A stretch of 64,000 nt of DNA from Ceratopteris richardii (lineage: Eukaryota > Streptophyta > Polypodiopsida > Polypodiales > Pteridaceae). Positions within the stretch are counted from its first letter, which is position 1. Each line of letters begins with the position of its first letter. A model generated the notes under the pieces. It ran no database searches. It saw nothing but the letters and a program-made list of their open reading frames with translations, and was not told where the DNA came from. Location of the stretch: the NCBI GenBank assembly GCA_020310875.1, contig CM035414.1, positions 199,684,260-199,748,259 of the forward strand, written 5' to 3'. Both the position numbers and the translations under genes were made by a program. This document shows, in pieces, positions 1-12,453 of the stretch.

Positions 1-1077
1 AAGTTTGTCTAGGATCTTTGTGTACACCTCCTACGGCCACTATTAGTCGAGAAACTAATCCTATGGTGGACCATGTTGTTCCTTTAATTACGGTATGGTA
101 TAAAAACCACAAAATCACTCTAGTGTTAATTGATGGAGGATCCAGTGTGAATATTGCTATAGTCGCACTTTGCAAAAGATTAGGATGGACTCAAATTGAA
201 CCTGTTCAGTTTTTCATGAGAATGGTTGATCAATCAAGGGTCTATCCAGTGGGCTTGGTGCGGGATATACCCATTACTCTTCAGGGATCAGTGTTCAAAA
301 TGACTTTTGTGGTCCTAGAATTACTTGACTCAAGTCTGGATTATAATTTGTTGTTCGGGAGGCCCTGGCTGAAACAAGCCAAAGTGTTGCAAGACTGGTC
401 AACACACAAACTTATTTTCAAAAGTAACCATCGGAAGTATGTAGTACCATTGGAGGAGATGAAGCCATGCAACCTCCATGCTCGACCCTACATAGCCAAA
501 CCTGTGCATATGTTGGATGGACTTTCAGAGGATGAAGAAGAAGCTTTTCTCAATGCTAACCAAGATTTTCTTGCCTTGGGAACAATTGACTTACAAGCGG
601 TTGCAGATAATTGGAATCCGGTCGTTTGTTCGGTAGTTTTGATTACAGAAGAAGGGGACCTGGCTATGGATCAAGTTTTGTATTCCCAGAGTTTCCACCA
701 TTTATTCCAGTCACCTGAGAATATACCCATGCCATGACAATTTTATGTACGGAAAGATCACCTTATCACCTACAATCTGGGAAATGAGGATACATAACGA
801 CCAGTCAAAATTAAGGTGGGGTTACCGGAAACTTTTCAAAATGATTTACTTCAATTGCCGACAGAGTTTCAAGATGTCTTCGCACAGGACTATCAAGATA
901 TGAAAGGTTTGGATCCTCGCATCTATCAACACCGTGTGATGCTCAAACCGGATGCACATCCAATCAAGTAACCCAGTTATCGCATGAACCCCAATTATGC
1001 TGCTCAATTGAAAGTGGAATCGGATCGCTTGCTCAAAGTAGGTTTCATCGTTCCCATTGAGCATGCGGAATGGATTT
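1..1077 (+). mobile_element. G1, old Ty3/gypsy element, left part (protease to start of RT)
   Basis: The window opens inside the pol of a Ty3/gypsy element. About positions 60-740 encode a retropepsin region with the active-site motif LIDGGSSVNIA and the later LLFGRPWLKQAKV stretch. Positions 990-1077 encode the start of reverse transcriptase (KVGFIVPIEHAEW). The same order and much the same residues occur in the whole-looking element G3, so both belong to one family. The copy is old and broken in many places. It is split by the copia element C1, which entered within the RT domain; the sequence resumes at 7896. Confidence 0.9.
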
Positions 1078-2350
1078 TGTTGGAGCAAGTCTATGACAAG
1101 CCTAAGTATTGGCTTGAGTCTCACAAAGTCTTAGAAGAAGCTTTAAAAAGAAGACTATGTAAAGTTCACTTGTGAACTACCTCTTGTAACTTTTTGAAGA
1201 GTTTACTTAATGTAAAAGTAAGAGAATCTTAAGTGGTTGAGTCCACTTGATCAAGAATGGAAAGAGGAGCCACGAATTCGTGATTTGTGGTAGGTAGAGA
1301 ATCAAATCAATCATTGATTGATTGGAGAGTGATTGAGGGAAGTTAGCCTCCCAAACTCAACTATAAATAGATGGCAGTTTTAGTCGTGGTTAGATAGACC
1401 TATGTGAAGACCTCCAAGAGCTGAGCTTTATGCCATATCAAGGTGTGATTACAAGGCACAAACATGTATCAGTAAGTCATCGTATTGTACAAGCAATATA
1501 CTTTCATTTTCATGATTATTTGAGTTCATCTTTCAATGTTCTTGTGAAGTGTACTACTCACTGCCATTACTCTCAGTTTTCTCAGTCAGCTTGCAGAGAT
1601 GTTTTCTCTGAGCTTGGTGCATCATTTTCAGTGATTTAACTTGGTAAAGTTAGCTCTATAATTCTACTATATGCTCACAAATTTGCATGTCATTTGGATG
1701 TTGCAATCTTCAGTTATGTTCATTTTAAGTCAATAGGGTCTGTTCATCTTCACTTCTCTGTCAGGTACCCGACTTTTTCACTCATCTTGTCAGAGCCATT
1801 TCTCAGTGGTTACTTATCCAAATTCAGTGATTTAAAACTTGTTGGATTTCGCTTACTGTCTAGTATAACCATACAAATTTTCATAATCATTGGATTCCTA
1901 AATTTTGAGTTATGTTGATTGTTCTGCTCACTGGTCTATTTCTGTAGCAGCCCGTGAAAATCGGGATGATGTCATCACTTGTTAAAACTCATTCTCAGTG
2001 TGTGGTTCATTATTTTTTATGAGATTACTCTTGAAAGTTAGCTCTTTAAGTTGCCTAGACTTCCCCAAGAGGAATTGAGCTAATTGCTGCTGTTCTTAGA
2101 GAATTATGTAAAACACTGGACAGGTGTATGAACCAAGAATAGCAAGTTTTCACCTCTGAGCTAACTCCAACTTATCTGTTTTGATCTATCTTTTTGAGAG
2201 TGATCTTCCAAGGTACATAGGGTGTCTAATACATCCATTGGCAAGCTAAAAGGGCCCACCATATACTCCTAGAGTTCATTTGGCTGGTGTAGATCAAGGA
2301 TTTTGCAACACCTCTTCATCTTCAAGCACATACCTATCCATCTCTTCACA
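1078..2350 (+). repeat. C1 5' LTR
   Basis: It begins TGTTGGAG and ends TTCACA, and pairs over its full 1273 bp with the 3' LTR. A TATA box (TATAAATA, 1362-1369) is a good promoter candidate. Short open frames inside it recur in the other LTR and are not genes. Confidence 0.95.
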
Positions 2351-2351
2351 G

Positions 2352-2364
2352 TGGTATCAGAGCA
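2352..2364 (+). other. C1 primer binding site (initiator tRNA-Met type)
   Basis: TGGTATCAGAGC directly follows the 5' LTR. It is the complement of the 3' end of plant initiator tRNA-Met, the usual copia primer. Confidence 0.9.
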
Positions 2365-2367
2365 AGG

Positions 2368-3357
2368 TTGGACAACATGGCAGATGGATTTCCTTCATCA
2401 ATTGATAAATTAGACAGAGGTAACTACTCAGCTTGGTCATTAAGAATGGAAGCTTATCTCCAAGGTAGAAGTTTATATGGTTATGTGGCTGGAGATGAAG
2501 TTATGCCAAGTTTCAGGAACAAAAGTCAACCAACACAAGAAGAGCAAGAAAGATTGAGCACATGGTGCTCCAAGGATGCACTTGCAAGGTCTTATCTCCT
2601 CAACTCTATCTCAGATTTTTTGTTGCCTCACATTAGAAGTTGTAAGACATCTCAGGAAGTGTGGGATGCACTTGAAGCTTTCTTTTCTTCAAGTACCAAA
2701 GCTAGGAAGCATCAACTATGGCTGGATTTCACAACTCTCAAGAAGGCTCCCAAACAAAATGTGACTGATTTTGTCACAAAGCTCAAGGACATAGCGGATC
2801 AGTTGGGAAGCATTGGAGAGGTAATAGATGAAGAGCAAATTGTAAGGCAGGTCATCAATGGCTTGAAGGCAGATGACAAGTGGGAAGCATTCACCACAGC
2901 TATGGATTTGTACATGGACATGCATGTACCTGATTTCAACACACTCATTGGACAACTACTTACTCAAGAGGCAAAGCTTATCAAAAATGGAGAAAGCTCT
3001 AGAGGTAATCAATCTTTGGCTTTATACACGGATAAAAGCAAGTCTAAAGATAACAAAGGAAAGGCAAAGAAAGTGGATGATGAAGCAGGTACATATCAAG
3101 CTAACTATGCAGGTAGAGGAAGACATGGGAGAGGTAGAGGAAGAGGAGGTAGACAAGGCAGGGGGAGATCCCAAGACTCCAACTCATGTTCTATTTGTGG
3201 ATTAACTAATCATACAACTGAAAATTGCTTTAGGAATTCCAGGAATCAAAGAGGAAGAGGATACAATAGAGGAAGTTATGGCTACTCAAGAGGAAGGTTC
3301 AACAACTATCATGGCAACTACAACAACTACAATCATTCAAACTATCAAGGAGGCTAA
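2368..3357 (+). pseudogene. C1 gag region
   Basis: This encodes a copia gag: an N-terminal capsid-like UBN2-type region (YSAWSLRMEAYLQGRSLY, then SCKTSQEVWDAL and WLDFTTLKKAPKQNVTDF), a Lys/Gly/Arg-rich linker, and a CCHC zinc knuckle CSICGLTNHTTENC at about 3187-3228. A Gly/Arg/Tyr/Asn-rich tail suited to nucleic-acid binding follows. The start was chosen at the ATG just after the primer site. It belongs to an element whose coding body is broken, so it is listed as a fossil. Confidence 0.88.
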
Positions 3358-3414
3358 AAAGGAAGGAGAGACTACAATAACTACACAGAAGACTCAAACA
3401 AAGAGGATTCATTA

Positions 3415-6400
3415 TTGATCATGAACATGGCTATGCCACAAGGTAAATCTGATGAGCATGTTTTCTACATAGATTCAGGTTGTTCAAATCATGTGGCAGG
3501 AAATGTGGCACTCCTATCAGATTTAGAAGATCCAAGGAATAAGCATGAGGTACAAACAGGAGATGATACAAAACATCCTGTGGAGAAAATAGGCAATGTC
3601 AAAGCACCTGATGGAAACATCAACCTACTCAGTAAGGTACTCTATGTCCCTACCATTACAAAGAATTTGATAAGTGTTGGGCAGATAGTAGAGAAAGGGT
3701 TGCAAGTTAGGTTCACAAAGGCAGGAGCATTTGTTGAAGATCCAAGTCAAGGATTCAGAAGAATTGCAAAAGGTGAAAAGACAAATAGATTGTTCACATT
3801 TGAATTACAGGACACTAGAAACATTGCTCTCTTTAATTATGGTAGTCAGACACTCACAGAATTGGAAGTATGGCACAAAAGGTTAGCACATATTGGTGAA
3901 AGGTCATTAAAGCAAATCTGCAGGGACCAAAGTGTACTTGGACTTCCTAATTTGTCAAAACAACATATGATTTATAAGTGTAGTGCATGTCAATTTGGAA
4001 AGTCTCACAGGTTACCATTCATGAAGAAAGGTTATATGCATGGAGATCTCTTGGAGTTGGTTCATACAGATGTATGGGGACCTAGCAAGGAAGCTTCAAT
4101 ATCTGGATCAAGGTATTATGTTTCCTTTATTGATGATTGCAGCAGATGGACTATCCTATTCTTTATGAAACACAAAGATGAAGTTTTTTCATGTTTCAAA
4201 AGATATTTGGCTCTTGTGGAGAATCAAACAGGTAAATCACTAAAAAGGCTAAGGTCAGATGGAGGGGGAGAATACTTCTCCCATGATTTTGATTCTTTTC
4301 TTCAAGAAAGAGGAATCAAAAGAGAGGTAACTACAAGGTACACTCCTGAGCAAAATGGAGTGGCAGAAAGGAGGAATAGGACAATTGTTGAAGCTGCAAG
4401 GTCTATGTTAAATGAAAAGCATTTACCTAATTACTTATGGGCTGAGGCTGTATCTACAGCCACTTACTTGATTAACAAGTTGCCTTCAAAATCCCTTGAT
4501 GGGATGACTCCATATGAGGCTTGGAATGGAAGAAGACCAAGCTTAGATCATTGTAAAATTTTTGGATGTATTGCTTTTGCTCATGTTCCTTCACAGGTTA
4601 GAGGCAAGATGGATCCAAAGGCAGAAAGGTGTGTAGTTATTGGATATGACAACAATCAAAAGGGCTACAGGTTATACAACCCTACCAACAAAGGATTCTT
4701 GGTAAGCAGAGATGTAGTTTTTGATGAGAACAATTCATGGTATGAAGATTCATGCAGGAAGGTCAATTTACCATATGATCTTGAAGAAGATTTTCCAAAG
4801 CTTGGTAGAGAACAATCAAAGATTGAAGAACAAGACACCTCAGAGGATGATGAAGAATCCCACATGGAAAAGATCAAAGCATGGAAGTCTAAAGGTAAAG
4901 CAAAATTGCAGGAACTTGGACATGAGGCAGAATCATCACATCATGGCCTAAGAAGATCTATGAGGGAAAAGAAAAAACCAGAAAGGTATGGGTTTGACAG
5001 CTCATTAGTAACTAAACATTCTATCTACATAGCACAGGACATAAACCAAGAGGAGCCATCATCATTTGAAGAGGCCAAAGCAAAAACAGAATGGAAGCAT
5101 GCAATGAAGGAAGAGATCGAAGCACTTGAGGAAAACAACACTTGGGATTTGGTGCCCAAGACTTCATCCATGAAGGTAATAGGCTCAAGATGGGTCTATA
5201 AACTCAAGAAGAATTCTGATGGTTCCATTAACAGGTATAAGGCAAGGCTTGTAGCAAAAGGCTTTGCACAAACTCAGGGAATTGATTATGAGGAGACCTT
5301 CTCTCCTGTGGCAAAGATGCCTACTATTAGGGTTTTGCTTAGTATTGCCTCTTCCAAGAATTGGAAGATACTTCAACTAGATGTAAAGAATGCATTCTTG
5401 AATGGTTGGATAACAGAAGAGGTATATATGGCACAACCACCTGGTTTTGAGAATCAAGTTTATCCTGATTATGTGTGTAAACTTAACAAAGCATTGTATG
5501 GTCTCAAGCAAGCTCCAAGAGCTTGGAATTTCAGGCTTGTTTCATTCTTGTAGGACAAAGGCTTTCAACCAAGCAAGGCAGATCCTTCACTCTTTATTAA
5601 AAAGAGTAATTCTGAGGTCATCTACCTATGTGTATATGTAGATGATATTATATTGACAGGAAATGATGCAGATGGTATGTAGAAGATCAAAGATCAGATG
5701 AGAGAAGAGTTCAAGATAAGTGATTTGGGTTCACTTACCTACTTCCCAGGTTTGGAAGTTGTCTACAAAGATCATGGTTTGTTTCTCACTCAAAGAAAGT
5801 ACATTAAGGACATGTTGGCAAAATTCAAGATGCAAGATTGTAAGATTGCAGGTACTCCAATGGAGGTCAATCACAAATTGAGCTCACATGAAGGTGAACT
5901 CATAGAGGACATCACATCATATCAAAGTCTAGTGGGTAGTCTCAACTATGCCACATTGACAAGAGTAGATATATGTTACAGTGTGAGTGTGTTAAGTCAA
6001 TTTATGCACACACCAAGGAAACCACATATGGATGCTGCCAAAAGGATTCTCAAGTATCTCAAAGGAACCATAAATGAAGGACTTTATTATCCTTATGTAT
6101 GTGATTTAGGTTTGAAGCTATTTTCTGATGCAGATTGGGCTGGCTCCAAGGAAGATAGAAGGAGCACTTCAGGTTATCTTACCTTTGCAGGTTCAAAGCT
6201 TATTTCATGGTCATCCAAGAAGCAACCCACAGTTGCTCTCTCTTCTACTGAAGCTGAATATAGAGGTCTTGCCATAGCTACACAAGAAGCTATGTGGATG
6301 AAGACATTATTCAAAGATCTTGGATTGGAGTTTGGAACTCCAACTATTTTTGGTGACAATATGAGTTCTATTCATTTGGCTGCTAATCCTATTTTTCATG

Positions 6401-6585
6401 CAAGGACTAAACATATTGAAGTTCATTATCACTATGTACGAGAAAAGGTTCTAAGAAAAGAGATTCAAATATCATATGTGTCCACTCATCAACAATGTGC
6501 AGATATTCTAACCAATGCATTGGATGGTACAAAGCTTTGCAAATTCAAGGCTATGATTGGTTTGCAGGTAATCTTGGAAGATTGA
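3415..6585 (+). pseudogene. C1 pol region (protease, integrase, RT, RNase H), broken
   Basis: Domains in copia order: retropepsin with [12 protein letters not shown] (about 3470), GAG-pre-integrase [15 protein letters not shown] with a CSACQFGK cysteine pair (about 3880-4010), and integrase core [12 protein letters not shown] / [11 protein letters not shown] / RSDGGGEY / [11 protein letters not shown] (about 4055-4380). RT follows ([43 protein letters not shown] box near 5640), then RNase H (LFSDADWAGSKEDRRSTSGY, about 6118) to the C-terminal DILTNALDG motif. The region is well preserved but has a small number of breaks. Confidence 0.92.
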
Positions 6586-6603
6586 AGACCTCAAGCATAC
6601 TTG

Positions 6604-6617
6604 GCTTGAGGGGGAGC
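6604..6617 (+). other. C1 polypurine tract
   Basis: GCTTGAGGGGGAGC lies directly before the 3' LTR, the expected plus-strand primer position in copia elements. The relatives C3 and C6 have the same GAGGGGGA core. Confidence 0.9.
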
Positions 6618-7890
6618 TGTTGGAGAAAGTCTATGACAAGCCTAAGTATTGGCTTGAGTCTCACAAAGTCTTAGAAGAAGCTTTAAAAAGAAGACTATGT
6701 AAAGTTCACTTGTGAACTACCTCTTGTAACTTTTTGAAGAGTTTACTTAATGTAAAAGTAAGAGAATCTTAAGTGGTTGAGTCCACTTGATCAAGAATGG
6801 AAAGAGGAGCCACGAATTCGTGATTTGTGGTAGGTAGAGAATCAAATCAATCATTGATTGATTGGAGAGTGATTGAGGGAAGTTAGCCTCCCAAACTCAA
6901 CTATAAATAGATGGCAGTTTTAGTCGTGGTTAGATAGACCTATGTGAAGACCTCCAAGAGCTGGGCTTTATGCCATATCAAGGTGTGATTACAAGGCACA
7001 CACATGTATCAGTAAGACATTGTATTGTACAAGCAATATACTTTCATTTTCATGATTATTTGAGTTCATCTTTCCATGTTCTTGTGAAGTGTACTACTCA
7101 CTGCCATTACTCTCAGTTTTCTCAGTCAGCTTGCAGAGATGTTTTCTCTGAGCTTGGTGCATCATTTTCAGTGATTTAACTTGGTAAAGTTAGCTCTATA
7201 AGTCTAATATATGCTCACAAATTTTCATGTCATTTGGATGTTGCAATCTTCAGTTATGGTCATTTGAAGTCAATAGGGTCTGTTCATCTTCACTTCTCTG
7301 TCAGGTACCCGACTTTTTCACTCATCTTGTCAGAGCCATTTATCAGCGCTTACTTATTCAAATTCAGTGATTTAAAGCTTGTGGGATTCAGCTTACTGTC
7401 TAGTATAACCATTCAAATTTTCATAATCATTGGATTCCTAAATTGTGAGTTATGTTGATTTTTCTGCTCACTGGTCTATTTCTGTAGCAGCCCATGAAAA
7501 TCGGGATGATGTCATCACTTGTTAAAACTCATTCTCAGTGTGTGGTTCATTATTTTTTATGAGATTACTCTTGAAAGTTAGCTCTTTAAGTTGCCTAGAC
7601 TTCCCCAAGAGGAATTGAGCTAATTTCTGCTGTTCTCAGAGAATTATGTAAAACACTGGACAGGTGTATGAACCAAGAATAGCAAGTTTTCACCTCTGAG
7701 CTAACTCCAACTTATCTGTTTTGATCTATCTTTTTTAGAGTGATCTTCCAAGGTACATAGGGTGTCTAATACATCCATTGGCAAGCTAAAAGGGCCCACC
7801 ATATACTCCTGGAGTTCATTTGGCTGGTGTAGATCAAGGATTTTGCAACACCTCTTCATCTTCAAGCACATACCTATCCATCTCTTCACA
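6618..7890 (+). repeat. C1 3' LTR
   Basis: This is the same length as the 5' LTR and about 98% identical, with the TATA box copy at 6902-6909. Differences cluster in the middle third; the outer 300 bp on the left are nearly unchanged. Confidence 0.95.
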
Positions 7891-10099
7891 GATTTCACCT
7901 ATTGTCATCATCCCAAAGAAAAATAAGCAGTTGCGTATGTGTGGATTACCAAAACTAAATGTGATGACCGTGTCGGATCCCTTCCCACTTCCCTTCTTGG
8001 ATACAATGCTCGATGATGTTGCCGGACGTGAAATGTATTCCTTTTTGGATGGTTACAGTGGCTATAATCAGGTGCGCATGGCTGAAACGGATATATCGAA
8101 AACTCCGTTTATTACAAATTGGGGTGTATATGTGTGTACGGTGATGTGGTTTGGTCTTCACCATGCTCCTAGTACCTTCCAACGATGCATGCAAGAAATT
8201 TTTTCCTCCTACTTAACCACCTTTATGCGAGTGTATCTAGACGATTTTTTGTTATCCAAGGATACATCGGCTAACCTCTATCACTTACGGTGCTGCTTTT
8301 CTAAGTGTTGAGAATTTCGGTTGTGCTTAAATCCCAACAAGTCGGTCTTTTCGGTTTCCTATGGCAAGTTGCTTAGTCATATTATTTCACAACAAGGCAT
8401 TCAAGTGGATCGAGATAAAGTGAAATCCGTGTTGCATGCACCTGCCCCTACGACACAAAGGAAGTTGTGTGATTCCTTGGTCAAATATGCTGGCATGGGT
8501 GGCATCTTCGGTGGCTTGCACATTTAGGTATACCCCTGAATTGGTTGATTACTACCACTCTCTGACAATTCGTGTGGACTGAGGAGTGCCAAATTGCCTT
8601 TGATCGGCTGAAAATACTCTTAACCCAGGCTCCTATATTGCAAGCACCAAACTGGCAGCTTCCGTTCCATGTCTTTGTAGATGCATTGGACAGTGCCATC
8701 GGTAGTGTGCTCATGCAACAAATTGATAAGTGGTTATGTCCTCTCTATTATGCTAGTTGACAATTAGCTACTGCTGAACGAAATTATTCCATCATTGAGC
8801 GCGAATGTTTGGGCTTGGTTTATTGGGTGAAGAAATTCCAGCACTACTTGTTGGGGTGCCAATTTACCCTTCATGTGGATCATGCTGCTCTAGTTTATCT
8901 TGTCCACCAGCAACATTTAGGGGCCAGATTAGCCAGGTGGGTGTTGTTATTGCAAGAATTTGATTATGTGGTTGTACATCGCTAAGGCTCAGCACATGGG
9001 TTTGCCGATTTCTTATCTCGGCTTCATTCCGGTGAACTTCTGGTGGAATTGATACTACCCCTGCTATCTATATGACTGAGTCAGTCCAGAATGATTGTTA
9101 GGCACTCCCGGTGACACCTTCGTATTATGACACTCTTCTGACCTTTCTCACCAGTGGAAGCCCCCGACTAATACTTCTACCTCGGCTCATCGTAAATTGG
9201 CATTGTATAGCCGATGGTTTCGGATCATTGTAGGACAGTTGTATTACATAGATCCCTCTGGTGCACTCTTACGGTGTATCCCACCCCATGAAGTTCCTTC
9301 GGTTATTGCCTTGGCCCATTCTACTCCTTATGGTGGTCATTTTTCGGTTGATCTCACTTACCGGAAAATTCTACACAGTGGCTTATGGTGGCCCACTATG
9401 CAGCATGATATTGTTGCTTATGTCCAAATGTGTGATGCTTGCCAACAATCAAGACAGCCTTTACAACGGCATCATTTTCCACTACAGCTTATCGCTCCCC
9501 TTGAACCTTTCCAAAAGTGGGGTTTGGATTTCATTGGTCCCATTACACCTCCGATTACGATTACTAATCATCAATATATACTTAATTGCATGGATTATGC
9601 TACTCGGTGGGCACAAGCTTGGGATTTACGGTTCGCAACTGCATCAGTGGTGGTCAAATGTTTGATGATTGATATTTTCCCTCGGTTCGGTCTTCCCTTA
9701 GAGATTGTTTTAGATTAGGAACACATTTTGTTAATTCCTTAATGCAAGCGCTTACTTGCACCCTACAGATTGTTCATAAATTTAGTTTCCCATATTATCC
9801 TCGTGCGTATATTGTGTGTTATCTCCTGTATTCGTGCTCTCTTGCTCACCATGAAAGCTTTAGCAAATATTGCTACCTTACGTGCTAGCCTCGCTCTAGA
9901 ATTGAGCGAGTTTTTGTGCACCCATTGGTTTCAAGCATTCGCTGAACTGCCATGGCATTCCATTGAATGTCATCCATTCTTTGCACAGATCATCTTTGAT
10001 ATAGCCGATACTCTCGCGATCGAAACATGTTGGCCGCTTACATGTCTTAACCCGCGTATTGTTGTCACCCTCAACACTGTTGCCGAGGGATAACATCTC

Positions 10100-11915
10100 C
10101 CTGAGGAGGGTAGTGTAGACATGCCCCTCCTGCCAATGACAACCATGAAATAGCTCTTCTCGCATCATTCTTACCATGAATTTGCCATTCTCTATCGTCC
10201 TAAACCAAATCGCTCTGCACTACAGTTCCTGGTAGCTGCACTTAACCTTCAAAAATGGACTTATGGCATTTCCTGGCCATTTTATTCCATGATTGATGCC
10301 GTTGCACGTGAAGCAATTAATTTTCGTTTTTCTTCCGACGTATTCACCGGGAATATCAAGGGATCTCCCGGTAGATGGCAAAGAGTGACATCCCTCGCAC
10401 CAGACTACCTCAACTACTGACTTTCCTCCTCCCGATGATTCAAACTGCTCACCCTCCCCCCATGAATACACTTCTCTTCCATGAAGAATCAGTGCAAGTG
10501 ATGGAGGTCGAAGATGACGACGATCCCCTGCAGTTTTTTAAGGGGAAGCATCACAAAATGAACCCCTCCCACAGTCAAGTTCAGCCTGCCTCAACCAACC
10601 AATTGCAGGATATTGCTTCCTTTGCACAAATTATCTCTGCTCCATGATCCCCTAAGAATTAGGCCGCTCCCGACACTGTCATGACAGATGTTCATCCCGG
10701 TGATGCAATTGTTCAACCACAGCCTCATTCTCAGGAGCAAACGATCAATACTAACACCGAGGGTGTACAAATCACAGAGCAAGTGCACACCGAGGAAGTG
10801 AGTGTGCAATTGGAGATACAGCCTGTTAAGGTAACCACACTAGCCCTGTCGTCTTCACCTAACAATACATCTCCTCTTTCCCCGTCCAAAGTGCCTTTGC
10901 CACCTAGCCCTCCTCCTTCCCCAAGGCCTTTGGTAGCCCTTGAACATTCCAAACTCATCCTTTCCTCTCCTGATTACTTGCCTCCTTCTTATTCCACCAC
11001 TATTTTGGCTACTCCCTCTCGGCCCATCATTACCCCCAGCGTCGTCAACTCCTTGGATAAATTAGCCAAAATTGGGAATTACCTTATCCACCTATCCAAG
11101 CATCTCCCTCACCAACTCTAAGATGTCCAGCAGTCCATGCGTACTGAGTATCAGTCCAAGGTTGATCTCCTTGAGGCCGACATTGCACCTCTCTAGGAAG
11201 AAGTTCTAATAGCAAAAGCAGATGCATTTCTCTTGCAGGAGCAGCTTCAAATTCTACAAAGCCAGTTGATGAAGAAAGATGCCATCATTCCAGATCGTGA
11301 TGATGAGATTAGCAAACTTACTCAGACAATGATTGATGAGGACAATGCCATGAAGGCTTTGGGTAATTTATTGGAGACCACACGTGCTGATTTTGTTACA
11401 GTCGAGCAAAATTGTCAAGAGATGGCTGAGAAGGTCATACAAGTTGAAGCGGAATTGAAGAAGGTCATTGAAGAGCTCTTCGAGAAAAGCCAGTCCCTGA
11501 TAAAGGAAATATGAAGAACCATTACACTAAAGCAGGAAGTTGAAGCTATCAAGAAAGAACGGCAAGATTTCTATAGAACCATGCAGTTCCAGTCCCAAGA
11601 GCTCAAACAAAGAGAGAAATAGCTTAGTATCCACCAGGAACGGTTAGCTCGCATGGATGCTGATATTACGAAGATGAAATTACACCATGATGGTGCGTTA
11701 GCCAATGACTTCTACCTCCAAGAAGCATTTTTGCAGAACCAAGCTGACACCTTACTCTCTCAAGTAATCGCTTTCAGCTCTGTGCAGACTGATGCACACC
11801 TAGTTGAACCTCAACTTTTGCAGGCGATGCTCGAGTCCTTAAAATAGAAAATTTCACGCACCTTTAAACTAGCTAGATCCATGTATATGCAAGGAATTAT
11901 TGATGATTCCTAAAT
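10100..11915 (+). pseudogene. G1 post-integrase accessory gene (relative of G3 ORF2), broken
   Basis: Downstream of integrase lies a region matching ORF2 of G3 in the same order. It contains a piece of the globular head (SRLP-type motif near 10375-10440), an acidic, proline- and serine-rich linker (about 10480-11050), and a coiled-coil part rich in Glu, Lys and Gln heptads (about 11230-11510). The C-terminal block ANDFYLQEAFLQN (about 11700-11740) closely resembles ANEFYLQEAFLQT of G3. The conserved C-terminus after a diverged linker suggests the protein was under selection while the family was active. Function is unknown. It is not a typical env: no signal peptide or transmembrane segment was seen. 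Confidence 0.75.
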
Positions 11916-11934
11916 CTTGTAATTTTCCCTGCTA

Positions 11935-11958
11935 GGTTCGAGTCCACCGTGCGTGCCA
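11935..11958 (+). other. Conserved Pol III B-box-like / tRNA-3'-end-like motif before the 3' LTR of G1
   Basis: A 24-nt stretch starting GGTTCGAGTCC and ending GTGCCA lies one base before the LTR start. The same 24 nt occur in the same place in G3 (minus strand, 20436-20459), although the surrounding sequence has diverged. The first 11 nt fit the RNA polymerase III B-box consensus. The CCA end recalls a mature tRNA 3' end. A T-stem does not form properly in either copy, so it is not a tRNA gene. Confidence 0.6.
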
Positions 11959-11959
11959 G

Positions 11960-12453
11960 TGTTAAGTAAGGCCGCCGAAATATTATTTAGTGGATTAATT
12001 GTAATTAGGAAAAGACGTGAACTGAAAGGGTGTTGCACAAAACATTGTAACATTTTTCCTAATCAATAGAGTATGTGGGGAAGAGACAACAGATGCATTG
12101 TCGGACTGTTCGGTCTGGGCAATTGTTTGGAGTCGATTCTGTTAGGAGTTATTTTAATTGCCCTGTCGTATGTAAGATTCAGTATTTAGTATTGGAGTGA
12201 ATCAAGTACTGTGTTAATATTTTACTATGCTGAAGTGAAGCATGAATATAACAGTAATAATAAAGGAAGAGTAAAAGTTTTGTGTACATAATTACGACAA
12301 TTGTTAAGAAATGCTATGTGTTGGGAGTGTACTTGAATTTGTTGTAAGTGTTCGGAGTTAATTAGTGAAGTTAATTGTTGGGAGTTAAACAATGATTTGG
12401 GAAAATACATAAAGGGCCTCTGAAGTATCAGACCCCTAACCATTCCAAGAACC
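11960..12453 (+). repeat. G1 3' LTR remnant
   Basis: The segment starts TGTTAAGTAAGG and ends in a block (GGGCCTCTGAAGTATCAGAC and following) homologous to the terminal part of the G3-family LTR (GGGCCTCTGTCTAACAGACC). It is far shorter than the 1108-bp LTR of G3 and lacks its right end, where the copia fragment C2 begins. This LTR is strongly diverged from the G3 LTRs, consistent with great age. Confidence 0.7.

Larger units (their letters stand above)
1078..7890 (+). mobile_element. C1, Ty1/copia element with both LTRs, inserted in G1
   Basis: A 6813-bp copia element has 1273-bp LTRs at 1078-2350 and 6618-7890. It is flanked by the target duplication GATTT (1073-1077 and 7891-7895). It has a primer site for initiator tRNA-Met, gag, then pol in the copia order protease, integrase, RT, RNase H, and a purine tract before the 3' LTR. 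By eye I count about 27 differences between its LTRs (about 2.1%). At a conifer-like rate near 2e-9 per site per year this gives roughly 5 million years. The element is nearly complete but its coding body carries a few breaks. Confidence 0.96.
7896..12453 (+). mobile_element. G1, right part (RT, RNase H, integrase, extra 3' gene, 3' LTR remnant)
   Basis: The RT reading of G1 resumes exactly after the GATTT target duplication of C1. Domains in order: RT about 7896-8530 (SFLDGYSGYNQVRMA, and a YLDD box near 8240), RNase H about 8560-9060, integrase about 9180-9990 (CDACQQS zinc region, KWGLDFIGPI), a downstream extra-gene region about 10100-11915, and an LTR remnant from 11960. The coding body is broken many times and represents a long-dead copy. 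Its similarity to G3 runs through pol and the first extra gene only; nothing matching the second extra gene of G3 is present. Confidence 0.88.

Noticed and set aside
1430-1918. Two short frames (69 and 74 aa), repeated at 6970-7458
   Set aside because: They are inside the C1 LTRs and are repeated only because the LTR is; substitutions between the copies change residues freely.
11935-11958. tRNA gene
   Set aside because: Only the B-box-like and CCA-ended part is present; no A box or acceptor 5' half lies upstream and the T-stem does not pair in either copy.
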